DNA of 64,000 bases from Janthinobacterium sp. ROICE36 (GCF_002869965.1 NZ_PEBS01000001.1:1-64000), one strand, 5' to 3'. Shown: positions 38,169 to 48,191, counted from the stretch's first letter. The notes: generated from the sequence alone by a model not told the origin. Program-made: numbers and translations.

Positions 38169-39109
38169 GCTGGACGGAAATCGTCATCGAAATCGCCCGT
38201 GACAACGCCGAGGCCATGTCCGACGCGTTGATGGAAGCGGGCGCCCTGTCGGTCTCGGTGGAAGACGCCGATGAAGGCACGGATGCCGAGCAGCCCTTGT
38301 TTGGCGAGCCCGGCATGGAACCGCAGGAAGCGGCGTGGGAACGCAGCCGCGTGGTGGCGCTGACCGACGTCGACGCCGACCAGGCCGCCATCGTGGCCGC
38401 AGCAGCCGCAGCTGTCGGCATGGTAACGGTACCGACATTTACCATGCGCCCCGTGGAAGAGCAGGATTGGGTGCGCCTGACCCAGTCGCAATTCGCGCCG
38501 ATTCACATCGGCAAGAATATCTGGGTCGTGCCCAGCTGGCACGAGGCACCGGATCCTGCTGGCCTGATCCTGGAACTGGACCCGGGCCTGGCCTTCGGCA
38601 CGGGCAGCCATCCGACCACGCGCCTGTGCATGGAGTGGCTGGAAGCTAATCCCGCCCCTGGCAAGAGCGTGCTCGACTACGGTTGCGGTTCCGGCATCCT
38701 GGCCATGGTGGCCAAGAAGCTCGGCGCGCAAACAGTGGCCGGCGTCGATATCGACCCGCAAGCCATCGAATCGGCTGGCGACAATGCCGAACGCAACCAG
38801 TGCGAGATCGAATATTTCTTGCCAGACACGTTTGCCACTTCGGCACACGCCACGGCAAAATTTGACATCGTCGTCGCCAACATCCTGTCGAGCCCATTGA
38901 AGCTGATGGCGCCGATGCTGTCGGGTCGCGTCGCCGACGGCGGCGCCCTGGTCCTGTCCGGCGTGCTGGCACGCCAGGCGGAGGAAGTGGCCGCCGCCTA
39001 CGCACCGTTCATCCAATTGGGTGTCTGGGCCGAGCAAGAGGGCTGGGTCGCCCTGCATGGCCGCCTGGGCGCCACGCAAGCACCTGCGCCACGCGCGGAA
39101 GGTGCATAA
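38165..39109 (+). CDS. prmA: Ribosomal protein L11 methyltransferase
   Basis: The 314-residue methyltransferase shows the SAM motif [12 protein letters not shown], the acidic motif [10 protein letters not shown], and the NILSSPL motif of PrmA. The N-terminal domain binds L11. Start overlap ATGA with accC suggests coupling. Confidence 0.95.
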   Translation: MSWTEIVIEIARDNAEAMSDALMEAGALSVSVEDADEGTDAEQPLFGEPGMEPQEAAWERSRVVALTDVDADQAAIVAAAAAAVGMVTVPTFTMRPVEEQDWVRLTQSQFAPIHIGKNIWVVPSWHEAPDPAGLILELDPGLAFGTGSHPTTRLCMEWLEANPAPGKSVLDYGCGSGILAMVAKKLGAQTVAGVDIDPQAIESAGDNAERNQCEIEYFLPDTFATSAHATAKFDIVVANILSSPLKLMAPMLSGRVADGGALVLSGVLARQAEEVAAAYAPFIQLGVWAEQEGWVALHGRLGATQAPAPRAEGA

Positions 39110-39117
39110 GCACAGCA

Positions 39118-40353
39118 ATGGCCCTCGCCACCAAATGCCCCCATTGCAACACGATATTTCGGGTCGCTGCTGACCAGTTGAAGTTACGTGGGGGCATCGT
39201 ACGCTGTGGCACGTGCAGGGAAGTGTTTGACGGCAATGCCGCACTGGTCGATCCAGCTGCGGCATCGCCGTTGTTAACGTCCGGCCCCGGCGCTGCCGCT
39301 GCATTGTCGACCACTTATCCGGCCGACAACACCACAGACGACGAACCGATCTATTCTCTGGACTTCGACACCTCATTCGACCCGTTCGGCATCTTGCCGG
39401 CAACAGCGCAGCTCAAGGAAGACGACAGCGAACACATCGAACTGGACCTCGACGTCAACCTGCCCCACGAGGCGCTGGCTGACGCGCCTGTCGCCGCCCC
39501 TGTCATGGCACCGGCCGAGCCGCCCGAAGCGCCGCTGCCCCAGCCCATGGCGCCCTTCAAGCGCCGCCAGGTGGATGAGGCACCCGCCTTCGCCACGTAT
39601 TTGCGCGACAGCCGCCGCGAACCGAACCTGGAAACGGTGGTCGCCCCAGTAGCTCCAGCATTGCCTGCCACCGACAAAGTCAGCCTTCACAAGCCCGTGC
39701 GCGTCGCGCCTGCACCCACGCGCCTGGAACCGACCTTGGCCGACCACTCATTTGACCCCATGCCCGCCACTGTTGTGCCCGAGCCAGCGATTGAGACCGA
39801 GGCCGAGGAAACGGCAATGGCGCCGGCCGACGACGAACCGGCCTTTGTGACCCAGGGCCGGCGCCGCGAACAGAGCGGCAAGGCCCTGCGCGTGGCCATG
39901 GCCATCGGCTCGGCGGTGCTGCTGCTCCTGTTATTACTGCAAGTGATGACCACCTTCCGCAATCCGCTGGCGGCGCAGTTTCCGCAGTGGAAGCCGACCC
40001 TGGTCGCGCTGTGCAAGATCAGTGGCTGCCAGGTCGACTTGCCGGCACAAATCGAGGCGCTAGCCATCGAGCAGGGGGAATTGCAAACCCTCAAGGAACA
40101 GACCTTTTCCTACGTCTCGCTGCTGCGCAACCAGAGTCGCAGCGTGCAAGCCTGGCCCAGCATTGAACTGATACTCAACGACGCCAACGACAAACCGCTC
40201 CTGCGCCGCGTAATCGCGCCGCGCGACTACCTGCCGGTCACGATCGACGTGAGCAAGGGGTTTGCGCCGCGCTCGGAACAAACCATCAAACTGTACTTTG
40301 CATTAGACCAGCTCACGGCGTCTGGCTATCATATCGCCATCTTTTACCCCTAA
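39118..40353 (+). CDS. Zinc-ribbon (MJ0042) and DUF3426 membrane protein
   Basis: A 411-residue protein. The N-terminus is a zinc ribbon with two C-x2-C pairs (KCPHCNTIF and RCGTCREVF). A long acidic, Pro-rich region (about 45-255) follows, then one membrane segment (AIGSAVLLLLLLLQVM) and a C-terminal DUF3426 domain ending YHIAIFYP. Function is unknown. The position right after accC-prmA is conserved in Burkholderiales. Confidence 0.88.
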   Translation: MALATKCPHCNTIFRVAADQLKLRGGIVRCGTCREVFDGNAALVDPAAASPLLTSGPGAAAALSTTYPADNTTDDEPIYSLDFDTSFDPFGILPATAQLKEDDSEHIELDLDVNLPHEALADAPVAAPVMAPAEPPEAPLPQPMAPFKRRQVDEAPAFATYLRDSRREPNLETVVAPVAPALPATDKVSLHKPVRVAPAPTRLEPTLADHSFDPMPATVVPEPAIETEAEETAMAPADDEPAFVTQGRRREQSGKALRVAMAIGSAVLLLLLLLQVMTTFRNPLAAQFPQWKPTLVALCKISGCQVDLPAQIEALAIEQGELQTLKEQTFSYVSLLRNQSRSVQAWPSIELILNDANDKPLLRRVIAPRDYLPVTIDVSKGFAPRSEQTIKLYFALDQLTASGYHIAIFYP

Positions 40354-40364
40354 CCGACACTATC

Positions 40365-41306
40365 ATGACCAAAACATCGCTGATCTGCGGCTCGCTTGCC
40401 ACCGACACCATCATGCAATTCCCCGGCCGCTTCGGCGAATCCCTGCTGGCCGACCAGTTGCACAAGGTGAATGTATCCTTCCTCGTGCCCACCATGCGCA
40501 CGGAGTTCGGCGGCTGCTCGGGCAACATCGCCTACAGCCTGAAAATGCTGGGCGGCGACCCGCGCATCGTCGGCGTCATGGGGCAGGACAGCGCCGCCTA
40601 CCTGGAGCGCCTGCAAAAGCTGGGCATTTCCACCGCCAACATCCTGATCAAGGCCGACAGTTACAACGCACAGTGCTTCGTCACGGCTGATGCGGACAAT
40701 AACCAGATCAATGCCTTCCACCCGGGCGCCATGTCGTTTGCACATGAAAACCCGATCGCCAATGCGGGGCCGGCCAAGGTCGCCATTATTTCGCCGGACG
40801 GCGACCAAGGCATGCTCAAGCACGCCGCCGACCTGACCGAACTGGGCATTCCCTTCATGTTTGACCCAGGTCAACAGCTGCCACGTTTCAATGGCGACCA
40901 GTTGATCGACTTCATCAACAAAGCCACGTATGTGTCGGCCAACGACTATGAAATGGAAATGTTGATGGAACGCACGGGCTTGAGCCTGCCGGACATCGCC
41001 AGCCGCCTGGAAGCGCTGATCGTCACGCACGGCGAGAAAGGTTCGGAAATTTATACGGACGGCAAGCGCATCGACATCCCTGTCGTAGCTGCCAAGGAAG
41101 TGCTGGACCCGACCGGTTGCGGCGACGCCTACCGTGCTGGCTTGCTGTTCGGCATCACCAACGACCTGGGCTGGGAAACCAGCGGCCGCCTGGCCAGCCT
41201 GCTGGGTGCCATCAAGATCGCCACCCAGGGTGCGCAAAACCATTTATTTACGCCGGCCAGCATCGCCGACCAGTTTGAAGCGGCGTTCGGCTACCGCTAC
41301 GAATAG
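40365..41306 (+). CDS. PfkB-family carbohydrate (adenosine/ribokinase-like) kinase
   Basis: The 313-residue protein has the PfkB family patterns: N-terminal GGCSGNIAYSLKMLG, and the C-terminal signature DPTGCGDAYRAGLLFG with the catalytic aspartate and anion hole. Related betaproteobacterial proteins are often labelled adenosine kinase; the true substrate cannot be set from motifs. It begins 11 bp after the DUF3426 gene. Confidence 0.88.
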   Translation: MTKTSLICGSLATDTIMQFPGRFGESLLADQLHKVNVSFLVPTMRTEFGGCSGNIAYSLKMLGGDPRIVGVMGQDSAAYLERLQKLGISTANILIKADSYNAQCFVTADADNNQINAFHPGAMSFAHENPIANAGPAKVAIISPDGDQGMLKHAADLTELGIPFMFDPGQQLPRFNGDQLIDFINKATYVSANDYEMEMLMERTGLSLPDIASRLEALIVTHGEKGSEIYTDGKRIDIPVVAAKEVLDPTGCGDAYRAGLLFGITNDLGWETSGRLASLLGAIKIATQGAQNHLFTPASIADQFEAAFGYRYE

Positions 41307-41313
41307 CTAGTCC

Positions 41314-41344
41314 GGTCGGCTTGCGCACCAGCGCCAGGCCGACC
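41314..41344. terminator. Weak hairpin between convergent kinase and yggT genes
   Basis: GGTCGGC and GCCGACC form a 7-bp stem around a 17-base loop in the 46-bp gap. There is no T-run. It may be a shared terminator element. Confidence 0.35.
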
Positions 41345-41352
41345 TCCCCGCT

Positions 41353-41886
41353 TTACCTCAGCACGATAATCATCCCCACCAGCACTTGCGCGATCTGTAA
41401 CAGGATCAGCGCCACCAGCAGCGACAGGTCCAGGCTGCCGACCAGCGGCACGACCTTGCGGATAGGACGCAGCAGCGGCTCGTTCAGGGCGCGTACAAAC
41501 GGCGCCAGCGGCGCATGCGGGTTGACCCAGCTAAAGATCGCTTCGATGATCAGCAAGGCCATGAAACCGTAGAGTATCCATTGCAGGAAGCGTTGCAGCG
41601 ACTTGAGCAGCACCACTTCGACGGGAGCGCCGGAAATAAACAGGACCGCGCTGGCCAGCAGCACGATCAGGAAGGCGCCGATCAGACTGGCCCAGTCATA
41701 CCCGCCCACGCCCGGCACCACGCGGCGCAGAGGGCGCACCAGCCAGTCGGACAATTGAAACGTGAATTGCGCCACCGACGAGGGAGGCCGCACGCGTACC
41801 GCCTGCATCCAGAAGCGCAGCAGCAGCACGCCGCCCAGCAAGGTGGCAATGGTATCAACGACCAATGTAAGGATAACGATCAGCAC
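41353..41886 (-). CDS. YggT family membrane protein
   Basis: A GTG start with GGAGAA six bases upstream gives 177 residues. Two YggT repeats are visible, each with a hydrophobic pair and the motif PLRRVVPGVGGYDWASL or PIRKVVPLVGSLDLSLL. The family is implicated in cell-division or osmotic functions but is poorly defined. Confidence 0.92.
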   Translation of the reverse strand: MLIVILTLVVDTIATLLGGVLLLRFWMQAVRVRPPSSVAQFTFQLSDWLVRPLRRVVPGVGGYDWASLIGAFLIVLLASAVLFISGAPVEVVLLKSLQRFLQWILYGFMALLIIEAIFSWVNPHAPLAPFVRALNEPLLRPIRKVVPLVGSLDLSLLVALILLQIAQVLVGMIIVLR

Positions 41887-41898
41887 GACTAATTCTCC

Positions 41899-41934
41899 AA
41901 AAAAAAACCGCTGTGTGATTGAGTCACACAGCGG
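41899..41934 (-). terminator. Rho-independent terminator of the histone H1-like gene
   Basis: On the minus strand the 11-bp stem CCGCTGTGTGA/TCACACAGCGG with a 5-base loop is followed by nine Ts. It lies 35 bp after the stop of the H1-like gene. Confidence 0.93.
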
Positions 41935-41969
41935 CGTGTTGCCTCATCCAGGCACCCGTATCGTTGGAA

Positions 41970-43184
41970 TTACGATGGGCGGGTGCTGGTTGGGAATGGC
42001 CAGGCTGCAGCCGGTGCCAACACGGTCTTTGCTACAGGTGCGATGGGTGCCGATGGCTTGGCGACAGGCGCTGCCTTCTTCGGTGCGGCCTTTTTAGGCG
42101 CGGCCTTCTTGGCGGCTGGCTTGGCTGCCACGGCGGCGGCTGCCGCTGGAGCTGCTGCCGGCGCTGCTGCCACCACTGGCGCTGCCGCTGGCTTGGCGGC
42201 AGGTTTCGCTGCTGCTTTCGCTGCCGGCTTGGCCGCTGGCTTGGCGACAACTTTTGCCGCTGGCTTGGCTGCTACCTTGGCCGCGGGCTTGGCTGCCGGT
42301 TTCGCTGCGACCTTGGCGGCAGGTTTCGCTGCAGCTTTGGCTGCCGGCTTGGCGGCAACTTTGGCGGCTGGCTTGGCGGCAACTTTCGCTGCCGGCTTTG
42401 CTGCGACCTTCGCTGCTGGCTTGGCGACAGCTTTTGCTGCTGGCTTCGCTGCTACCTTGGCCGCTGGCTTGGCTGCAGCTTTCGCTGCTGGCTTCGCTGC
42501 CGGTTTGGCTGCTGCTTTTGCCGACGGCTTGGCTACCGCTTTTGCTGCTGGCTTCGCTGCAGCTTTGGCGGCCGGCTTCGCTGCTGCCTTGGCGACGACT
42601 TTTTTCGCTGCTGGCTTGGCTGCTGCCTTGGCGGCCGGTTTCGCCGCTGCCTTGGCTGCAGGTTTCGCTGCGGCTTTTTTCACTGCTGGCTTGGCTGCTG
42701 CTTTGGCGGCTGGCTTGGCGACGACTTTTTTCGCTGCTGGCTTGGCTGCTGCCTTGGCGACCGGTTTCGCCGCTGCCTTGGCTGCAGGTTTCGCTGCGGC
42801 TTTTTTCACTACTGGCTTGGCTGCTGCTTTGGCGGCTGGCTTCGCTGCGGCTTTGGCTACCGGCTTGGCAACGGCTTTTTTCGCTACTGGCTTCGCTGCT
42901 GCCTTGGCGACAGGTTTCGCTGCCACTTTCGCTGCTGGCTTGGCTGCCGGTTTTGCTGCTGCCTTGGCCGCTGGTTTCGCTGCGGCTTTCGCTACTGGCT
43001 TGGCAGCCACTTTCGCTGCCGGCTTGGCTACGGCTTTGGCGGCTGGTTTTGCGACTGGTTTGGCTGCGGCTTTGGCAGCTGGTTTAGCGGCAACCGTCTT
43101 GGCTGCGGCTGCCGGCTTCTTCGCGGCAGGAGCAGCCTTGGCGGCTGGTTTCTTTACTTCTGATTTCTTAGCGGCTGTTGCCAT
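41970..43184 (-). CDS. Histone H1-like Ala/Lys/Pro-rich DNA-binding protein
   Basis: An ATG at 43184 with AAGGAGAG upstream gives 404 residues. After MATAAKKSEVKKPA, almost the whole protein is made of AAKPAAKAAAKP-type repeats, ending in APKKAAPKKAAP and a short non-basic tail. This composition resembles eukaryotic H1 tails and bacterial AlgP/Hc-type proteins, which bind and condense DNA. Two 42-residue blocks are almost identical at DNA level (42591-42842). The opposite strand is open for 406 codons, a by-product of the repeats. Role in nucleoid organisation is inferred. Confidence 0.85.
   Translation of the reverse strand: MATAAKKSEVKKPAAKAAPAAKKPAAAAKTVAAKPAAKAAAKPVAKPAAKAVAKPAAKVAAKPVAKAAAKPAAKAAAKPAAKPAAKVAAKPVAKAAAKPVAKKAVAKPVAKAAAKPAAKAAAKPVVKKAAAKPAAKAAAKPVAKAAAKPAAKKVVAKPAAKAAAKPAVKKAAAKPAAKAAAKPAAKAAAKPAAKKVVAKAAAKPAAKAAAKPAAKAVAKPSAKAAAKPAAKPAAKAAAKPAAKVAAKPAAKAVAKPAAKVAAKPAAKVAAKPAAKVAAKPAAKAAAKPAAKVAAKPAAKPAAKVAAKPAAKVVAKPAAKPAAKAAAKPAAKPAAAPVVAAAPAAAPAAAAAVAAKPAAKKAAPKKAAPKKAAPVAKPSAPIAPVAKTVLAPAAAWPFPTSTRPS
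42591..42842. repeat. 126-bp tandem duplication within the H1-like gene
   Basis: Units 42591-42716 and 42717-42842 begin alike with GGCGACGACTTTTTTCGCTG and differ by about two bases over 126. The period keeps the reading frame (42 codons). The rest of the gene is more diverged repeat, so this looks like a recent duplication. Confidence 0.88.
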
Positions 43185-43966
43185 TTGTCTCTCCTTCATC
43201 TGAGATGAGAAATTTAAGCTACAAGATTTAAACCCGTCCGACCCACCACAGGGATAGGCCAGGCGAATTATTCATCGGCACAAACGGTCGTTTGCGCTAA
43301 TGAATTCGGCACCAGCTGAACTGCTGCAACTCCTCACGTTTGCAGCACTTCAGCCATCGTCGGTGCCACCCTGCTTTATCTCGCAGCTGGTGGCAAAGTC
43401 TGAATTCGGTCATTCGTTTTCGATGCCGTGCGTTTTTTCGCTCCTCGCATCGCGCTCGCTACAACACCCATGCGTCAAATAAAAAACCGCCATGCCTGAA
43501 AAAATTCGGGCACGGCGGCAGACGAAAACGGTGTGGTTTTGTGCATATCCGTGTAAATCTGTATCCCTGTTTTACGAGGTTTTTTCGCTACCGCGCCGGT
43601 TAAAAAACCCCGCATTCTAACGCTCACATTTGCAATCTCATAAAGTACACGAAAACCTTGTCGATGCGCAACCGGCACGACACGTTTTCGCGGCCTTTTT
43701 TGCACGATACGCGTGCTATCGCACAATCGCGTGCCAAATGCCGCCGTCAGCGTCTCCGGAAACGATTTTTTTGGCCGATAATGCGGCCGTTCTCGGCATC
43801 CGAAAAACCTGGCGCAAGCCTCTTCGCATCGCTGAATGAAGCACGCATTTTCCCCTCCCGCTGGAGGCGTTTTTAAGCTCCCGCGGCGACGGCATTTTTC
43901 ACCGCCATGCAGGCAAAAAAAAGCGCCGTCACGATGACGGCGCTTTTGGCGTTGGCGGGAAAACGC
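43185..43966. other. 782-bp gene-free region between nrdB and the H1-like gene
   Basis: This holds the nrdB terminator at its right end and the promoter region of the H1-like gene at its left end. It is less GC-rich than the neighbours, with runs such as TTTTTTCGC and AAAAAAC, and includes a GCCTGAAAAAATTCGGGC partial inverted repeat near 43494. Small open frames here lack ribosome-binding sites or recognisable products. A small RNA cannot be excluded. Confidence 0.55.
43915..43945 (-). terminator. Rho-independent terminator of nrdB
   Basis: On the minus strand an 11-bp perfect stem AAGCGCCGTCA/TGACGGCGCTT with a 3-base loop is followed by a T-run, 22 bp after the nrdB stop. Confidence 0.93.
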
Positions 43967-45118
43967 TTATTCCCAGTTCAGCGCACCACCGGTCTGATAC
44001 TCGGTCACGCGCGTCTCGAAGAAGTTGCGTTCCTTCTTCATGTCGATCATTTCGCTCATCCACGGGAACGGATTTTCTTCCTGGGCGAACAGCGGCTCGA
44101 TGCCGATCTGCTGCGCGCGGCGGTTGGCGATGAAGCGCAGATAGCCCTTGAACATCGGCGCGTTCAGACCCAGCACGCCGCGCGGCATGGTGTCTTCCGC
44201 GTACGCGTATTCCAAATCGACGGCCTGCAGGAACAGCACTTTGATCTCTTCGCGGAATTCGGCCGTCCACAGCAGCGGATTTTCCATCTTGATCGTGTTG
44301 ATCAAGTCGATGCCGAAGTTGCAGTGCATCGATTCGTCGCGCAGGATGTACTGGTACTGCTCGGCCGCGCCCATCATCTTGTTCTGACGGCCCAGCGCCA
44401 GGATCTGCGTGAAGCCGACGTAGAAGAACAGGCCTTCCATCAGGCAGGCAAACACGATCAGCGATTTCAGCAGCTTCTGGTCGTTTTCCACCGTGCCGGT
44501 GGTGAACGCGGGGTCGGTCAGCGTGTTGATGAACGGGATCAGGAATTCATCCTTGTCACGGATCGACTTGACTTCGTTGTAGGCGTTGAAGATCTCGCCT
44601 TCATCGAGGCCCAGCGATTCGACGATGTACTGGTAAGCGTGCGTGTGGATCGCTTCCTCGAACGCCTGGCGCAGCAGGTACTGGCGGCATTCCGGCGCCG
44701 TGATGTGGCGGTAGGTGCCAAGCACGATGTTGTTGGCGGCCAGCGAGTCGGCCGTCACGAAGAAGCCCAGGTTGCGCTTGACCAGGCGGCGCTCGTCGTC
44801 CGTCAGGCCGTTCGGGTTTTTCCACAGCTCGATATCGCGCTGCATGTTCACTTCCTGCGGCATCCAGTGGTTGGCGCAACCGGCCAGGTATTTGTCCCAC
44901 GCCCACTTGTACTTGAACGGGACCAGCTGGTTGACGTCCGTCTTGCCGTTGATGATGCGCTTGTCGTCGGCATTCACGCGGCGCGCCACTTGCTCGGCGT
45001 TCGCTTCGGACGGCTCGGCACCAGCCGGCAAGTTCAATTCGGTATTTCCCAGTGGCGCTTGCTGCGCCGGACGCGGCACAGCTGCCGACGTGGTTTCATC
45101 ATCCCATGACAACGACAT
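43967..45118 (-). CDS. nrdB: Ribonucleoside-diphosphate reductase, class Ia, beta subunit
   Basis: The ATG at 45118 follows AAGGAAG and gives 383 residues; a start 18 bp upstream is less likely. Di-iron ligand motifs are visible: [14 protein letters not shown] (Glu and His ligands) and [10 protein letters not shown]. The radical-bearing tyrosine lies after the first motif. It supplies the tyrosyl radical to NrdA for dNTP synthesis. A short hairpin lies in the 118-bp gap behind nrdA. Confidence 0.96.
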   Translation of the reverse strand: MSLSWDDETTSAAVPRPAQQAPLGNTELNLPAGAEPSEANAEQVARRVNADDKRIINGKTDVNQLVPFKYKWAWDKYLAGCANHWMPQEVNMQRDIELWKNPNGLTDDERRLVKRNLGFFVTADSLAANNIVLGTYRHITAPECRQYLLRQAFEEAIHTHAYQYIVESLGLDEGEIFNAYNEVKSIRDKDEFLIPFINTLTDPAFTTGTVENDQKLLKSLIVFACLMEGLFFYVGFTQILALGRQNKMMGAAEQYQYILRDESMHCNFGIDLINTIKMENPLLWTAEFREEIKVLFLQAVDLEYAYAEDTMPRGVLGLNAPMFKGYLRFIANRRAQQIGIEPLFAQEENPFPWMSEMIDMKKERNFFETRVTEYQTGGALNWE

Positions 45119-45202
45119 AATCTTCTTCCTTTCCATGCCGGCGAGCCGGCGATCCGCAACAGGTCCGTTGAATCGGACAATACGGACATTAACAACATTG
45201 AA

Positions 45203-45225
45203 TCAGCCCGACCGTGCCGGGCTGA
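45203..45225 (-). other. Short hairpin in the nrdA-nrdB gap
   Basis: TCAGCCCG and CGGGCTGA form an 8-bp stem with a 7-base loop just after the nrdA stop. There is no T-run, so it may protect the 3' end of nrdA mRNA or adjust nrdB level rather than terminate. Confidence 0.45.
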
Positions 45226-45236
45226 CAACTAAAATC

Positions 45237-48191
45237 TTACTGGCAGGCTTCGCATTCCTCAAAGCCATCATCACCCGGACGCAGGTAGCAAGCTTCGCCA
45301 TCGGCGTCGTCCGCTGCCACAGCTACTACGGGTGCCACCACGGCGGCAGCGGCTGCCGCCACGGCCGCTGCCTGGGCGCTCTGTGCGCTGGCCGACATGC
45401 CGCCATCGACGGCCACGGCGTTCAGGGCGCCCGTCTTGGAGGTCGATTTCTCCATGTGGGTAGCGGCGATGGTACGCAGGTAGTAGGTGGTTTTCAGGCC
45501 ACGCAGCCATGCCAGCTTGTAGGTTTCGTCCAGCTTCTTGCCCGATGCGCCAGCCATGTAGATGTTCAGCGACTGGGCCTGGTCGATCCACTTCTGGCGA
45601 CGCGAAGCCGCTTCCACCAGCCAGCTAGGCGACACTTCAAAGGCGGTGGCGTAGATATCGCGCAGATCTTGCGGGATGCGGTCGATCTTCACCAGCGAGC
45701 CGTCGAAGTACTTCAAGTCGGAGATCATGACTTCATCCCACAGGTCGCGTGCCTTCAGGTCGCGCACCAGATAGCCGTTGATCTCGGTGAATTCGCCCGA
45801 CAGGTTCGATTTCACGTACAGGTTCTGGAACGTCGGCTCGATACAGGCCGACACGCCGATGATGTTCGAAATCGTCGCCGTCGGGGCGATCGCCACGCAG
45901 TTCGAGTTGCGCATGCCGAACTTGGCGATGCGTTCGCGCACCGGCGTCCAGTCCATGGCCGACGAGGAATCGACTTCCAGGTAGCCGCCGCGTTCTTCGG
46001 CCAGCAGTTTCACCGAGTCTTGCGGCAGGATGCCACGGTCCCACAGCGAACCGGCATACGATTCATAGCGGCCGCGCTCTTCGGCCAGTTCCGTCGACGC
46101 CAGGTAAGCGTAGTAGCAGACCGCTTCCATCGAGGTATCGGCGAAGCTGACCGCTGCGTCCGAGGCGAACGGGATGCGCATCATGTGCAGGCAGTCCTGG
46201 AAGCCCATGACGCCCATGCCGACCGGGCGGTGGCGCATGTTCGAATTGCGCGCCTTCTCGACCGCGTAGTAATTGATGTCGATGACGTTGTCGAGCATGC
46301 GCATGGCGGTGCGGACGGTCTTGGCCAGCTTGACGTGATCGAGCTTGCCTTCCTTCATGTGCGCCGGCATGTTCACGGAACCGAGGTTGCAGACGGCGAT
46401 TTCGTCAGGGCCCGTGTTCAGCGTGATTTCCGTGCACAGGTTCGAGCTGTGGACGACGCCGACGTGCGACTGCGGGCTGCGGATGTTGCAAGGATCCTTG
46501 AACGTGATCCATGGGTGGCCCGTTTCAAACAGCATCGACAGCATCTTGCGCCACAGGTCCAGCGCGGCGATCTTCTTGAACGAGCGGATTTCGCCGGCGG
46601 CGGCCTTGGCTTCGTAGCCCAGGTAAGCCTTTTCAAAGGCTTTGCCGACCAGGTCGTGCAAGTCTGGCGTTTCGGATGGCGAGAACAGGGTCCACTCGCC
46701 TTTTTCCATGACGCGCTTCATGAACATGTCGGGAATCCAGTTCGCCGTGTTCATGTCGTGCGTGCGGCGGCGGTCGTCGCCCGTGTTCTTGCGCAGGTCG
46801 AGGAATTCCTCGATGTCCATGTGCCAGGTTTCCAGGTAGGCGCAGACGGCGCCCTTGCGCTTGCCGCCCTGGTTGACTGCCACGGCCGTGTCGTTGACCA
46901 CTTTCAGGAACGGCACCACGCCTTGCGACTTGCCGTTGGTGCCCTTGATGTGGGCGCCCAGGGCGCGCACTGGCGTCCAGTCGTTGCCCAGGCCGCCGGC
47001 GTACTTGGCCAGCAGCGCGTTGTCCTTGATGGCGTCGTAGATGCCTTCCAGATCGTCCGAGACAGTGCTCAGGTAGCACGACGACAGCTGCGAGCGCAGG
47101 GTGCCCGAGTTGAACAGGGTCGGGGTCGAGCTCATGAAGTCGAACGAGGACAGCAGATTGTAGAACTCGATGGTGCGCGCTTCGCGGTCCGCTTCGTTCA
47201 GCGACAGGCCCATGGCCACGCGCATGTAGAACGCTTGCGGCATTTCGATGCGTACGTCCTGGATGTGCAGGAAGTAGCGGTCATACAGGGTTTGCAGGCC
47301 GATGTAGCCGAATTGCAAGTCGCGATCGGCCACGATGGCTTTCGCCAGGCGTTCCAGGTCGAAGCTGGCGAGTACCGGGTTCAGCAGCTCGTTGGCGATG
47401 CCCTTGGCGATATATTGCGGGAAATAGGTCAGGTACTCGGCAGCAGCGGCCGCTTGCGGTACTTCCTTGCCGAACACTTCCTTGCGCACCGTGTGCAGCA
47501 GGATGCGGGCCGTGACCTGGCTGTAGGCCGGATCTTTTTCCATCAGCGCGCGCGCCGCCAGGATGGCCGACTTGTGCAGCTCTTCGACGGGCACGCCGTC
47601 GTACAGGTTCTTCACCGTTTCAGCCAGGATGGCGTCGGCATCAACGTGTTTTTCCAGTCCGGCGCAGGCGGCGTTGATCAGGTCGCGCACTTCCTGCATG
47701 TCCAGCAGACGGCGCACGCCGTTGTCCAGCACGTTCAGTTGGGGTGCGGTCACTTGCGCGGCAGCGCCCAGCGCTTCCTTCTGCAGGCGGCGCTCTTCCA
47801 TGTGCTTGGCACGGTACAGCACGTAGGCACGCGCCACGTCGTGCTCGCCCGAACGCATCAGCGACAGTTCCACCTGGTCTTGCACGTCTTCGATATGGAA
47901 GGTGCCGCCCCCCGGATGGCGGCGCACCAGCGCGGCGACGACGCCGTCGGTCAGTTGCTCCACCAGTTCGCGGACGCGTGCCGAAGTGGCGCCCTGGCCG
48001 CCATTAACGGCCAAAAACGCCTTGGTCATGGCGATGGCGATCTTCGAAGGCTCAAATGCCACCACCGCGCCGTTGCGGCGGATGATGCGATAGTCGCCCA
48101 ATGCCGCGCCCGTGCTCGCCACGCTATTGGCCGCGCCTGGCGCTGGCGATACTGGCGTTGGATGGATGGAAATATCTTGTGGTGATTGCAT
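45237..48191 (-). CDS. nrdA: Ribonucleoside-diphosphate reductase, class Ia, alpha subunit
   Basis: A 984-residue catalytic subunit. The N-terminus is an ATP-cone (YRIIRRNGAVVAFEPSKIAIAMTKAF) preceded by about 30 extra residues. The active-site region includes NLCTEITLN and CNLGSVNMPAHM, and PTATISNIIGVSACIEP. The tail has an Ala/Val-rich linker of about 30 residues before the redox end E-E-C-E-A-C-Q. It reduces NDPs to dNDPs with NrdB. GGGAG precedes the ATG. Confidence 0.97.
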   Translation of the reverse strand: MQSPQDISIHPTPVSPAPGAANSVASTGAALGDYRIIRRNGAVVAFEPSKIAIAMTKAFLAVNGGQGATSARVRELVEQLTDGVVAALVRRHPGGGTFHIEDVQDQVELSLMRSGEHDVARAYVLYRAKHMEERRLQKEALGAAAQVTAPQLNVLDNGVRRLLDMQEVRDLINAACAGLEKHVDADAILAETVKNLYDGVPVEELHKSAILAARALMEKDPAYSQVTARILLHTVRKEVFGKEVPQAAAAAEYLTYFPQYIAKGIANELLNPVLASFDLERLAKAIVADRDLQFGYIGLQTLYDRYFLHIQDVRIEMPQAFYMRVAMGLSLNEADREARTIEFYNLLSSFDFMSSTPTLFNSGTLRSQLSSCYLSTVSDDLEGIYDAIKDNALLAKYAGGLGNDWTPVRALGAHIKGTNGKSQGVVPFLKVVNDTAVAVNQGGKRKGAVCAYLETWHMDIEEFLDLRKNTGDDRRRTHDMNTANWIPDMFMKRVMEKGEWTLFSPSETPDLHDLVGKAFEKAYLGYEAKAAAGEIRSFKKIAALDLWRKMLSMLFETGHPWITFKDPCNIRSPQSHVGVVHSSNLCTEITLNTGPDEIAVCNLGSVNMPAHMKEGKLDHVKLAKTVRTAMRMLDNVIDINYYAVEKARNSNMRHRPVGMGVMGFQDCLHMMRIPFASDAAVSFADTSMEAVCYYAYLASTELAEERGRYESYAGSLWDRGILPQDSVKLLAEERGGYLEVDSSSAMDWTPVRERIAKFGMRNSNCVAIAPTATISNIIGVSACIEPTFQNLYVKSNLSGEFTEINGYLVRDLKARDLWDEVMISDLKYFDGSLVKIDRIPQDLRDIYATAFEVSPSWLVEAASRRQKWIDQAQSLNIYMAGASGKKLDETYKLAWLRGLKTTYYLRTIAATHMEKSTSKTGALNAVAVDGGMSASAQSAQAAAVAAAAAAVVAPVVAVAADDADGEACYLRPGDDGFEECEACQ

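Noticed and set aside
41983..43203. 406-codon Ala/Gly/Phe-rich open frame opposite the H1-like gene
   Set aside because: It arises from the repeat codons of the H1-like gene, which has the ribosome-binding site, basic composition and terminator.
44715..48185. 1156-codon open frame on the plus strand across nrdA
   Set aside because: It is the mirror of nrdA and part of nrdB in high-GC DNA. Its product is low-complexity (Arg/His/Ala/Gly-rich) and matches no family.
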